Made by a program: the position numbers and the translations under genes. Shown piece after piece: positions 29,876-39,559 of a DNA stretch of 64,000 bases. Below the pieces are notes generated by a model. It had not been told where the DNA came from. It saw nothing but the letters and a program-made list of their open reading frames with translations, and ran no database searches. Within the stretch, counting starts at the first letter, position 1. Each line of letters begins with the position of its first letter. The stretch comes from Candidatus Altimarinota bacterium (GTDB lineage: Bacteria; Patescibacteriota; Gracilibacteria; BD1-5; UBA2023), in contig JANJWP010000014.1 of NCBI GenBank assembly GCA_024709505.1, forward strand, positions 1 through 64,000, in the 5' to 3' direction.

Positions 29876-30823
29876 CTAAATTCCTTCAACACGCTTTTGG
29901 AGGTCCTCAAGTCTATTTTGGGTATAGATCGAGGTGGTATTGATATCAGAGTGTCCAAGTATCTGTGCTAATCCTACTATGTCCCCAGGATTAGCTTCAA
30001 GGTAAGCATAGGCAAAAGTATGTCGTAGTCGGTGAGGATTTACAGATAGGCCGGATGCTTTCGAATATATGTCCATGGCCTTGTTAACCGCTATTTCCGT
30101 TAGAGGTCATCTTTGTCAGAGAAACAATCTTAACGAACCACTGCTTTTTCCATATTTTACAAGTCTTTCATCAAGATATTCTGTAAGAGCTTCTCGTACG
30201 GCGAGCGGTAGTGGAACCTTTCGAGATTTGTTTCCCTTTGAATCCAAAACATCCACGTATCCGCTACGCTCTCAGATGTGTATGTCTTTTGTCTCAAGTC
30301 GGACCACTTCGCCTACGCGTAATCCGGAGTGAGCCATTAAGTATGCCATAGCCTTATCCCTAGAACTTCAACGAATCTCCACCTCCTTTAAAAATTTTCT
30401 CAATTCCTGTCTGGTAAGTCACTTGGGGGAGAGTCACTGTATTGCGAGCTGTTTGATTTTCCGGCAAGGATTCTTGGAAATCACTCCCATCTCCATTGCA
30501 GAATCGTAAAGAATTCTTATGGATGCAAGTTTTCTATTAACGGTCGATACGGCTCTTCATTTTCTCCTCAGTGCATCTCTAAAGTCGGCGATGTCACGCT
30601 CTACGGTTCGTCAAAAAGAGAACCGCTCCCCGTAGGATTCTTCGTACCATTCGATGAAATCTCGTATATCGCGAATAATGGCTTCTCGAGTATTTGCTGC
30701 GTAGTCTCTCGAAATAATATGTGCCAGAACGTTTTTGAGTTCTTTGGCCGGAGAATCAGTTATTTCGATGCTGCCAGATCCATTGAAACAATTATCTATA
30801 GAGTTTACGATGGGATATTCCAT
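29876..30823 (-). CDS. Tyrosine recombinase (XerC/D-like)
   Basis: 315 residues. Catalytic residues are in place: Arg in HSGLRVGE, Lys in SKGNKSRKVPLP, HRLRH, LGHSDINTTS and the nucleophile Tyr in SIYTQNR. The N-terminal SAM-like domain (FIEWYEESYG, TVNRKLASIRILYDSAMEMG) is normal. Eight or so TGA codons make the middle invisible to a standard-code search. It is not at an element edge, so it may resolve dimers, invert DNA or mark an older insertion inside the island. Stop TAG. Confidence 0.92.
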
Positions 30824-30857
30824 ATGTTTTTATTTAAAAAGTAAGAGTCAGAAAGAA

Positions 30858-30891
30858 AGCCCTATAGATAATCCGAATTATCTATAGGGCT
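30858..30891. terminator. Perfect 15-bp hairpin, terminator
   Basis: Arms AGCCCTATAGATAAT and ATTATCTATAGGGCT with a 4-base loop; followed by TTTCTTTCT on the minus strand, after the lipoprotein gene, and by AATTTTATT on the plus strand. Confidence 0.75.
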
Positions 30892-30912
30892 AATTTTATT
30901 GTGTTGCTAACG

Positions 30913-31776
30913 CTATTTATCCCTGCTAGTGAGCTCATTCCTTAGGCAGCGTATGCTAATTCAAGCGGTCTTATGCTGGGCATAGCTAAACAGAATATCA
31001 TCTTTTTTGAATAGGATTGCGCCTCCTATGTCTCCGTGAGAGGGGCCGGATGCCCAATATTCTCATGACACTCCCTGCATGTAGTAGCTCCCGTCCTTGT
31101 CTTCGCCGCTCCTGTATCATGCGAGAGGAAGTTTTAAAGTGGAAATGACCGATGTATCCTTCTGGTACCCCTTATCGCAGATTAGCTGAGGATTTATGGT
31201 CTGAATGGCTTGGCACCATTCGAATTTGGTGGGTATGTGATATCCTTTTTGACAAGGTCATTGCATTGCTTCGGGAGAGCCTAGAGACAAGTGCGTTCCG
31301 CTGTTGTCAGTAGCGCCTTGTCCTCCCCAAAGAGCTGCTTGTTGCATTTCGTCATCCCTGGTCTCCGGGCTCTTGAGCCAATTCATATGATTACCTACAT
31401 CGGTAATGAATCCTTTTTCTATGCTGTCATATGGATGAGACACTGGCCCGGCAAACGTACTGGCATTCGTGATGTCCTTGTTTCTCCCCCACTGATGGAA
31501 GCTTCAGAATACCCGTTTAAGCTGTTGGTATTCATTGCTTTTGTTTCACCCTCTGGATTTGATTGGATCGGTAATGTTTTCCCCAGTAAAGGCCATGCTC
31601 GCTCCAACGTTACAAGCAGCCCAGACTTGTCCATTTGAAAGAGCTATGTCTTTTGAATCACATCCTGGATATTGGGAAATCGGTTCAGATTTTTCGGAAG
31701 AACAGCCCGACAAACCTACTGAAAGAATTATCACGGTCGACATAGACAATAACGTCCTTCTTGTCCATAAGTCCAT
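30913..31776 (-). CDS. Lipoprotein with FISUMP (Fibrobacter paralogous) domain
   Basis: 287 residues. The start at 31776 gives a lipoprotein signal with LSGC and Cys25. After a short linker comes CNVGASMAFTGENITDP, a KGYHIPTKFEW segment, YRSGEDKDGSYYMQG, EYWAS and finally ISIRCLRN, which together are the hallmark of the FISUMP domain (TIGR02145), a cell-surface domain of unknown role seen in many Bacteroidetes/Fibrobacteres and some other lineages. Six TGA codons are bridged. Stop TAG. Upstream is a striking set of interleaved inverted repeats. Confidence 0.8.
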
Positions 31777-31831
31777 ATTCTTTATGAAAGAAAATAAGGC
31801 ATCCGCGTACGCGAAAGCCTTATAGTGTTTG

Positions 31832-31992
31832 GCAAAACAAAAAGGACGGTCCGTACCCGAGATGTTTTGCTTAGAAACATTGCCGTCCGATCGTCGCAAA
31901 ACGACTTAGGGAGGCCGGAAATACGGACCGCCCTTTCTGTCGTTTTGCGAAAAAATCGCCTATTTTCGACGATTCGGACAATGTTTCTAAGC
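31832..31992. repeat. Interleaved inverted repeats upstream of the lipoprotein
   Basis: Arm a (31832-31855) pairs with a' (31922-31948) imperfectly; arm b (31869-31896) pairs with b' (31967-31992) over 14 + 12 bases with a small internal difference; and TCGCAAAACGAC (31894-31905) pairs perfectly with GTCGTTTTGCGA (31939-31950). The order a-b-a'-b' is interleaved, so the hairpins exclude each other. The remaining gap to 32131 shows no gene. Confidence 0.7.
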
Positions 31993-32131
31993 TGCGTAAT
32001 AATAAGGATTTCCAATGTTTAAACAACTTAGTTTTTCCCTTCCCATAAGACTGGAGATGGCAGTCCCTGTAACCCGTTTTGACACATAGCTCTCATAACG
32101 CTAAACTCCATCGAAATTAACTAATTTTCAT

Positions 32132-32749
32132 ATGCAAATCGTTGAGGTAATAGACGTTTGGAGTGATGGGGAATTCGAAAAGACAGGGAACTGGCTGTCT
32201 TCATGGAAGCACGTGGAAGAAGCAATCGCAAAAATCCATCACTGAAAACCCGGAAAGTTTGTTATCAAACCGGAGAAAAAGTGAAATGGCGTAAGCCCCA
32301 TTAAGCAAGCGGCCATGGCCCATCTGGCAGAATCAGGTTGGATAATGGAAGGGAAGTGGCCGACAGAACTTAAAGAAGGATTCACCGGAAGTAGAGTTAT
32401 AAAGCCGGGAGACATAGATGCTGTTCGTGAGTTTGAAGTCGGATTGGTGGCCCTGGAATGGGAGACTGGTAACATATCCTCCAGTCACAGATCGCTCAAT
32501 AAGCTCTGCATGTGATTAGAAGACGGGGTCTTGAGGGCGTGAATTCTAATTGTTCCTTCGAAAGCGCTCTACCCCTACCTTACCGACAGAGTAGGTAATG
32601 TGCAGGAACTCCGACCTTACATACCTCACTGGAGGAAATCTTGCGAGGGTACCAAATGAATACTAAGGATCGTGGTGGTTGAGCATGATGAAACGGATAT
32701 GTCCGTTGCGAATATCACTAAGTGAACGGACGGAAGAGCACTTCGGTAA
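32132..32749 (+). CDS. Type II restriction endonuclease, BamHI/BglII-like core
   Basis: 205 residues. The stretch REFEVGLVALEWETGN at about 97-112, followed by SSSHRSLNKLCMG, resembles the ExE-type active site and following helix of BamHI/BglII-like PD-(D/E)xK enzymes (EW.xGN ... R.LN...). Five TGA codons are bridged. Its stop (TAA) faces the stop of a beta-class DNA methyltransferase across a shared terminator, the usual convergent restriction-modification layout, which supports the call. Recognition sequence unknown. Confidence 0.7.
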
Positions 32750-32753
32750 ATAA

Positions 32754-32781
32754 AAAATCCGCCTTACTGGGCGGATTTTTT
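32754..32781. terminator. Shared terminator of the restriction-modification pair
   Basis: AAAATCCGCC-TTACT-GGCGGATTTTTT, T-rich on both strands. Confidence 0.9.
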
Positions 32782-32785
32782 ATGA

Positions 32786-33643
32786 CTACGCTGCAAGCTG
32801 GATTTCAGGGAGCTTGTCTGGCTCTATGTAGTCGGTGTTATTGTGATGTTCCACGTTCTTGAGTTCAAGCCTTTCTTTGATAACTGGGCAGAAATCCAAT
32901 TCTACTCAGATCCATCGACGTCCTTTTGATTCGCATACGGCAAATGTAGTGCCGCTTCCTCCAAACGGATCCAATACGACATCATTCGGCTTGGTTGTCA
33001 TTTCCACGACTCGATCGAGCATCTTTGTAGACAAGGCATTTGCGGGCCTGTCCTTAGATTTGAACTTCCAATGTCTAACGGTGGGGATATCAGTCCAAAC
33101 GTCGGTGAGGTTGATTCCGTTGGGATTAATGGAGTCCCTATGTCCTCCGTAATCCTTTACCTCGTTCTTGCAGTGACGGCAGAGTTCCACGGGGGTTCTA
33201 ATCTTCCTGAATGTCTTAGGTTTGCCTTTTGTAAAATAGAGAAGGCTGTAATGGCTTGGGTAAAGCCTTCCGGGGGGAGGAAGGCAATTCTTCATCCCAA
33301 CCGTGATGTCGTGCCGGAAATCCAGTCATAGGCTGTACATATACGCCCCCAGGACCATATTCCACTTCGGGAGATTGTAGATGAATATGGCACCCCCTGG
33401 CTTCAAAACTCTTACACATTCGTCAATCCAGGCTTTGCACCACTCTATGTATTCGCCTTCTTCAAGATCATCATTGCTCTTTGCGCCGTACTGCTTCTTA
33501 AGGTTGAAAGGAGGATCAGCAAAAACGGTATCAACCGACTCGGTCTGGATGTGCTTCAATACGGATACGCAATCTCATTCAAACAAATCCCCCAAATCAT
33601 TTGAGTAGTAGGGAGTGATTTTTGAATACAACTTTTCCAGCAT
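32786..33643 (-). CDS. Beta-class DNA methyltransferase of a Type II system
   Basis: 285 residues. Catalytic motif IV DPPFNLKKQYG at about 40 precedes the AdoMet motif I VLDPFGGSGTT near 240, the order of beta-class enzymes; DPPF favours N6-adenine methylation, N4-cytosine remains possible. The start at ATG 33643 gives the usual N-terminal YYSNDLGDLFEGDCVSVL strand, with a TGA Gly inside; two more TGA are bridged, one just after KGRRWI. A -10 box TATAAT (33703-33698) lies upstream. Protects host DNA from the adjacent endonuclease. Confidence 0.93.
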
Positions 33644-33787
33644 GGATCAACTATTTCTCAATATTCTTCGTAGTCCGAAGGGGTCTTACGATGCCGGATT
33701 ATAGTCCTGGAAAGGAGAAATTAAACTTAGAAATTTAAATTGAATTTTCTTCCCAACTAGATGGGAAGCTCGCCAATACGGATGTAA

Positions 33788-35494
33788 TTATTGAGAGAAG
33801 CATTGTTCGTAAATCTTCTTTCAAAGCTGTCACCAATGACTTGATTTATATTGGAAGCCATCGGGAGAGAAGTCTATATCCATTCTTGCTAAGTATGCAT
33901 CATATTCCACCTGAGAATATATAATGCCCTTTTGCTCAATCAGATCTTTAAGGCAATGCAGCATCCCGTTTATTGCGGTTGTTGACAGCGCTCGGCTAAT
34001 TTTTTTATCCAAAACGTAAAGTTTTTCGGCAATTAATCTTTTTCTATAAGAATCGAATAGTTCTCCAATTTCCTTGGCACAGAATTCAACATATCTGGCC
34101 AGCACGACCCGATCTTCCTCGAAGATCTTATCCTTCTGAGGATCTAGCCAAACTTTAAACAACCCATTGGCGCTAGGGTTTACAAGTGGTTTGAGTCAGT
34201 ATGTAACGATGGATGAAGTCTTAATCTTTCAAATATCAAAGAAGTGTGACTCTAGTAATCCTGAAAGAGGTCATGATTCGGCCAGCCTATTTATCACAGC
34301 CTTGCCAATGGAGATGGGGTCAAAAGGCTTAATGATGCACTGGATGTCCTGTCTCAATGCGCTACCTACGCGACTTTGTTTGTCGTTGATCTCAAGAAAT
34401 AGTTTTGATTCAAATTCTAATCGATCCTCTTCAGGCGTTCATTCGGGAAAAATTATTCCCGTTGCTAGTAAATTCCTCCTACCTCTCATTTTGCCAATTG
34501 CAGACTCATACGAGTCAGTTCATTCGTGGTATGCAAAGATACGGTGTTGCCCGTCAATGATTCAAATCTTATTGAACTCATCGGGTATTTTTATTATGGC
34601 GGGCTCCGCCTCTTGGCTCATTCCAATCCTTTGGAAATTTATCTGATCCCCGTTTTTATTTAAAAACTTGGTTCCTTCCGGGAGGGTTACTATGACGTTA
34701 TTGACAAAGACGCGCTCCTCTTTGGTCAAGTGTTCGCGTAAAGAACTGATTTTTCAGGGTACTAATAGCCTTTGGTAAAAGGAATCCCTGTCTTTCCAAT
34801 TCCCATCCCGCCGTAATACATAGGCAAGTGGAATTATGGAGGCAGGTGAAATGTAGAAGGAGGCTACAAAATGATTGTCCCGAAAGCCGCTTGGTCCTTT
34901 TGCCAACACAAAACCTTGGCACTCTATTGAGTTCGCCGGCCTCGGATTTCCAATTTGTCCCTTCTGGATTTCTAAAAATTTGAATATTTCGTACTTTGCA
35001 GATTTTTTAATTGTCTGTGATATGCCATGAAAATATCGTAAGAATTTATAGTCCAGGAATCGAAGCGCGTCTCGGTATATTTCCTTGCGAACTGCCCCTA
35101 TGTCCTTATGAGAAGCATAGACATGTCTTAGTATGTACTGTTCAGGCGAATAACTATGTCGATCGAAATAAGCTTTGAAAGTGGGGAATAGTTCACAAAG
35201 CCTCAAGATAAACCCGGCCTCATCTTTGTGTATGCATTCTGCAAACTGACCTTTTTTCCTGAGATGTATGCTAAGAGAATCCGAGTTCTCAGATACCGTT
35301 TCTTCAACGAGTACAATAATGTTTTCGTAAACGAAGACATTATCGAGATCCGATGTTTGGGAGTGGAAGGTGAAATTGCCGATCACACCAGAGATCCGTT
35401 CAAAACCGGAGCCGACGAAAACGCTTGTCACTTCGCCAGAAAACTTCCTTTGAGTTTTATCCTGTTCTTCTTTTGAAAATTTCCTTTTAGACAT
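33788..35494 (-). CDS. DGQHR-domain protein with N-terminal nuclease-like region
   Basis: 568 residues. The centre carries GIIDGQHRIFAYHEGTDSYE, then LFLEINDKQSRVGSALRQDI, the DGQHR/ParB-related signature shared with DndB-type proteins. The first 200 residues contain SDLDNVFVYENIIVLVEET, a strand pattern like PD-(D/E)xK nucleases. Nine or more TGA codons are bridged, two within the DGQHR block, so standard translation leaves only fragments. Start 35494 is chosen because TATATT ends seven bases before that ATG; 35518 is an alternative. The preceding gene (ATPase/TOPRIM) ends inside its promoter palindrome, so the two form one locus. Confidence 0.82.
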
Positions 35495-35501
35495 GGTGCT
35501 C

Positions 35502-35531
35502 AATATAGAATTAGTCATTTAAAATGACTAA
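35502..35531 (-). promoter_or_regulatory. Promoter of the DGQHR gene with perfect palindrome
   Basis: -10 TATATT (35507-35502) seven bases before ATG; just upstream is a perfect 21-bp palindrome (35511-35531, arms TTAGTCATTT/AAATGACTAA) that also contains the stop codon of the ATPase gene. Operator candidate. Confidence 0.6.
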
Positions 35532-37099
35532 TCAGATAGTTTAGAAAAATGCTTAATTGTTTTAAAAAAGAACTTGGTTAGATCCTTTTTAAGGATTGAG
35601 TATTCAGCCGTCCCCTTAAAACTATCCCAGCACTTTTGACGCGCCTGATGTTCGTCTGTCGCGTATCATAGGCTGACCATTTTTTGAAATAGAGAATGAT
35701 GATCTGTGTGATTTAATGCACTGGCTAGTGCTGAGCGACCTGGATTCAGGGTCAGATACGATTGCACTAGAAATTTTTCTGGAGCAACAAAAGGGTATAG
35801 GAAAATGGCGAACTCATCAGGATTTTCATGATAAGAGGAATAGTCAGGGTTATCCTTGTAGTCTCAGTCAAAAACGCAACAATATCCAATCTTGCTTCTC
35901 ATTTGATCGAAATTTCTCCTATGTCTCGTGTAATCATTTTTTACCTCATTTATGGGGCCTGACGTTATTATGTTGAATAATCTATCAAAGTTCCTCTTGG
36001 TTTCATTAATTTCCACAAGGATATTTCTAATGATGAATTTCGCCTCTTCATCCTCGCAATACAGATTAACTAGAGGATATGAAAGGGAATCCATTTTTGA
36101 AAATGCTGCATTCACGGAAATGTTGATAGCCGTCTCGTAACTGCCATCTTCCTTTCTGTCGATAAACCTTCGTGATTCTTTCGGGAAGGCTGATAGTAAC
36201 GATGGGGAATGGGTTGTTAGTATAAACTGCTTTTTGTCGTGCCAAGAAACGTACTGTATGACATCTGCTATTTTTCTTTGGACGGAAGGGTGAAATCCCG
36301 CCTCTATTTCATCTATAAGAATCAATGAGTCTTTAGGTGTTTCAAAAATATCCATGAGGATATTAATTAGGGACTCCTCTCCGGACGCGGCATTATAGCT
36401 CGAGTACGGTTCATTCGAGTAAGATATGAGGTAAGCCAGCTTATTTACGTGTGATCCAATTTTAGTGATCTCGACATTGGTCGGAATGTCGAGTATGTAT
36501 GCAAAGGCTTGCTCAATATCGGGGTTTACCCTGGTTCATTCCGTGGAATATATTTTTCTTAATAGGCTATTGGAAAAGTTCCTAACCGGTAGAAGCCTTT
36601 CAAGATCTATAAGCCTGACTTCCCGATCTTGGATTTGAGAATTAGTTCTCGTCGGATCAGAACTATGCTTTCCCAACCCTGTCCACGCACGACTCGTTGG
36701 CAATCTTTTGCCTTCACCAGATTTATGGGCTTCTCAAACACGCCAGTCCAATTCGTAAGAGTAGTTTTGGGTAGTGGATTCGTAATTGGTGAATGCTAAT
36801 ACATCCCCCCACGTATGCCGGCGAAGAATCGTGTCAGGTTTTGTGGAATCGATTTTCTTGAAATTAAAATGACTACAAGCAATTAGAAGAAGGATACTGG
36901 TTTTTCATATCTTATTTGATCACGATATTACTGTAACGGGATGTGTGAAGAATATTTCCAAATCAAGGATGTGTCTAAACTTCGTAACCTTTATCCTTTT
37001 TAGAAAATTTCGAAAACTAACATCCTTATTATTAAACCTCCCAGTATCACAATGTTGCAATTTTCCCTTGGCATCATCTATGTTCTGAAGATTCAGCAT
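35528..37099 (-). CDS. OLD-like ATPase with TOPRIM-type nuclease region
   Basis: 523 residues. Walker A is VISGSNKIGKTSILLL at about 60-75 with both key glycines written TGA. ABC-type signature YNAASGEESLINIL, Walker B SLILIDEIEAGFHPSVQ and the His switch TTHSPSLL follow. After it comes LYCEDEEAKFIIRN, then CCVFDGDYKDNP: an acidic pattern (E ... DxD) like the TOPRIM nuclease of OLD-family proteins. Such ATPase-nucleases (OLD, GajA of Gabija) act in phage defence. No UvrD-like GajB is nearby; the neighbour is the DGQHR protein. ATG 37099 is used; TTG 37114 is possible. Confidence 0.82.
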
Positions 37100-37423
37100 A
37101 AAATCTCGAATCAAGAAAATACCTAAGGATTGTAGCTATTAATTTCTTGAATCCCAGAAAGTTTTGATAACGGTAGTTAGTCTTTCGTATTTATTAATTT
37201 TAGTCTTTTCTGGTATCCCAATACCTCTCCATACTCCAACTCTTGTTAATCCCAATTTTTTTACTGATAAAATTAGAGTTCTCGATAGGGGTTATGGAGA
37301 AAAAATTCAAACTCATATAACAAATACACAGAACAATACGAAAATTACCCTATTAAACCCTTGTTCCTACCGCTTTGAGGCGGGGAAAACAGAGTTTAAT
37401 AAGGTAATTATTCTTAACGTTCA

Positions 37424-37472
37424 AATGGTGCAACCAGCAGGGCTCGAACCTGCGACCTCGACCTTCGCAGGG
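37424..37472. repeat. Left attachment site of the prophage (tRNA-Arg half copy)
   Basis: 49 bases identical to 49578-49626, the 3' half of tRNA-Arg from the CCA end to the anticodon loop. The first 11 bases are also the right end of the serine-integrase island. The remaining 37.1-37.5 kb gap shows no other gene. Confidence 0.92.
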
Positions 37473-37503
37473 AAAACCGCTATGGGAAACGGAAAAGTCA
37501 AGC

Positions 37504-38388
37504 CTACGAATAGAGAGGAACGCAAGAGATTTTCCGGCCTATGCGATCGGGATCCGCCGTCAGATAGATCTGCGTGGTCCGGACGGAAGAATGTCCGAGG
37601 ACGGCGGCGACGTTGAAGATGTCGAAGTCGTGACGGACGAGTTCCGTAGCGAACGTGTGGCGGAGGCGGTGCGGGGAAACCGTGAACCCCATCTTTCCGG
37701 AAACGGATTCGAAAACCGAACGGAGGTTCTTATCCGTAAGGGGGTTTCCGTTCCTCGAAGGGAAGAACCTCGAAGGAGGTTCGGGAAATTTCGAGAGGAA
37801 AGCCGAATAGTCGGAGAGTACCGGAAAGAGTTGGTCGGGAACCGGAACCATGCGGAACTTTCCCATCTTCGCCTTGCGGACGAGTATCGACCGCGAGAAC
37901 GGGTCGAAATCCGAAGGGGAGAGGGAGAGGAGTTCCCCGCGGCGGAGGCCGGTGTAGAGGAAGGTTTGGAAAACCGCGAAATTCCGGAATCCGACGAAAG
38001 TGGAAACGTCGAAAAGTTTGGGCAACAGGTATCGGAGGTTTTTCGATTGCTCCGAAGAAAGCGACTTGCGCGGAACCTGCGGTTCCTTCATTTTCGCGAT
38101 TTCGTCGAACGGATTGGCGGAAAGGAGTTTTTCGCGCACGAGCCAACGGCAGTACGTCCGGTAAATCTTCCGGGCGGTGTTATACGTGACGGGTTTCCAG
38201 TTCCTCCGGGAGCCTTCCGAAGCGAGGAAGGAGCGGAAGTTCCGGGAAGTGAGCGATTCCGGGGATTCCAAATCCAACGCGGAGTCGGAAAGGAGGGAGA
38301 AAAAATAGGAATACTTGGAAACGGTCGAAGGGGAAAGTCCCTCGTTGTACCGCTTCTCAAGAAGGAACTGATCGGTCAGGGATTCCAT
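37504..38388 (-). CDS. Prophage tyrosine recombinase (integrase)
   Basis: 294 residues, XerC/D-like. All catalytic parts are visible: Arg in YTGLRRGELLSL, Lys in KAKMGKFRMVPVP, HRLRH, LGHSSVRTT and Tyr in QIYLTAD. Start ATG 38388 gives the usual SAM-like N-terminus (ESLTDQFLLEKRYNEGLSPS). Longer in-frame extension upstream is unlikely protein. No TGA inside. It lies 30 bases from attL, as expected for a phage that integrates into tRNA-Arg; some inoviruses use host Xer instead, so a dedicated integrase is notable. Stop TAG. Confidence 0.93.
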   Translation of the reverse strand: MESLTDQFLLEKRYNEGLSPSTVSKYSYFFSLLSDSALDLESPESLTSRNFRSFLASEGSRRNWKPVTYNTARKIYRTYCRWLVREKLLSANPFDEIAKMKEPQVPRKSLSSEQSKNLRYLLPKLFDVSTFVGFRNFAVFQTFLYTGLRRGELLSLSPSDFDPFSRSILVRKAKMGKFRMVPVPDQLFPVLSDYSAFLSKFPEPPSRFFPSRNGNPLTDKNLRSVFESVSGKMGFTVSPHRLRHTFATELVRHDFDIFNVAAVLGHSSVRTTQIYLTADPDRIGRKISCVPLYS

Positions 38389-38589
38389 GGGAAAAACGGT
38401 ATGAATACGGGAAAGGTATTCGGGAAAAGTTTCGGCGGCGGAGATGTTAATGAACCGGAGGTTTTGCGACCTCGGAGATATGGTAGACGAAAAAATTGTT
38501 ATAGTCAAATAAATAATTGCATATTTCAAATAACAATAGAAAAACGGCTTCGGAATGGGAAATCCGGAAGGAAAATTTGAACGAAATAA

Positions 38590-38607
38590 AAGCCCCGGAA
38601 GGGGCTT
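38590..38607 (-). terminator. Terminator of the prophage membrane-protein gene
   Basis: AAGCCCC-GGAA-GGGGCTT; minus strand continues TTATTT. It overlaps the TAA of the gene at 38606-39346. Confidence 0.75.
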
Positions 38608-39346
38608 AGTCCGTTCGGACGGCGCTTCAAGAGGATAATTCGCAGGAAGGGAACCGCATTCATAGGTAAATCGCAAAATTCCGCAATCAAGACCAACAGC
38701 CGGGAGCGTCCGTATTCCAAATATGAAGGACTACGTTCGACGTCGGAACGGAAATGACCGACCCCAAATAACCGGGAGCGTTCTTTTCGCCCATCCATAA
38801 CAAGATCGAACGATCCGGTCAAGCGTAAGCCAATTCGTATCACTTTCGTAAAATGGTTTTTCCGTTTTCGTCCTTTTCGGAATGGGGACAATGCATGTGT
38901 CCAACGAGCCCGGGAGAACTCGGAAGATCCTTAATGCAAACGGATCATTTATTTTGAATTTGAATGAAGCCCAATAAGAAAATCATTCCCAATACTGCGA
39001 GAAATATTTTCAAATAGGGGTTCCGAATGTCCTTATTCCCGCCTTTGGAAGAAAATAAAACGGATACGAACACCAATGCTGACATCATTACTGAACTGGT
39101 AATGACATTCGACCAAGAAAATACGGAAAGCATCGCATTGAGAGTGACCGCTCCTTCGGTCGAAACCCATGTAGCGAGCATTTTTCCAAACTCCCAAATC
39201 ACGCCGAAAAATACGGAAAACGCGACGAACACTCAAGAAACGGAAGACATTGAACGTCCCATGTCCAATAATCAGTCCATCGGGGATTTTTCCGTTTGCT
39301 CCAACGCATCCAATCAGCCTCGGAGGAATTTTAGCAAGCTTGACAT
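38606..39346 (-). CDS. Prophage membrane protein of unknown function
   Basis: 246 residues, hidden under the standard code by six TGA codons. The start MSSLLKFLRGGLDALEQTEK is soluble; three membrane segments follow (VFVAFSVFFGVIWEFGKML, VITSSVMMSALVFVSVLF, IFLAVLGMIFLLGFI), then a soluble domain of about 110 residues with Cys/His (HMHCPHSEKDENGK) and Gly-rich turns. No family recognised. As an extra gene between the phage core and the integrase it may act in superinfection control or host benefit. Confidence 0.65.
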
Positions 39347-39559
39347 ACGTTTAAAATGGCGCTATTATGTGATGTGCAAAAGTCAAGCCCTTTTATAAGA
39401 AAAAGAGAAAAATCTTTTGACGCGATAATAAAGTTTGATACTCTAATTTTGAGCTTGGGAGTCTTGAGGAGATGACGAATCGTTTCGTCTATCGTTACCA
39501 CTCGAGGATATCCCGGGCTTTTTTAGTGATTCGGAAATTCAAACAAAATCCCTTACTTT

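Larger units (their letters stand above)
22916..37434. mobile_element. Serine-integrase genomic island at tRNA-Arg
   Basis: About 14.5 kb, more AT-rich than both chromosome arms, between AATGGTGCAAC (22916-22926) and the same 11 bases at 37424-37434, both matching the 3' end of tRNA-Arg. The integrase lies at the left border. Cargo: unknown proteins, origin-like repeats, a tyrosine recombinase, ASCH protein, lipoprotein, a restriction-modification pair and an ATPase/DGQHR module. Its genes use TGA for Gly throughout. Borders rest on the shared core and gene layout. Confidence 0.7.

Noticed and set aside
35528-37099. Gabija (GajAB) system
   Set aside because: The ATPase/TOPRIM protein is GajA-like in plan but no UvrD-like helicase (GajB) is adjacent; the neighbour is a DGQHR protein.
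37591-38580. Long open frame on the plus strand over the prophage integrase
   Set aside because: It is the complement of a clear tyrosine recombinase and its translation is low-complexity Arg/Glu/Gly; shadow of a GC-rich gene.
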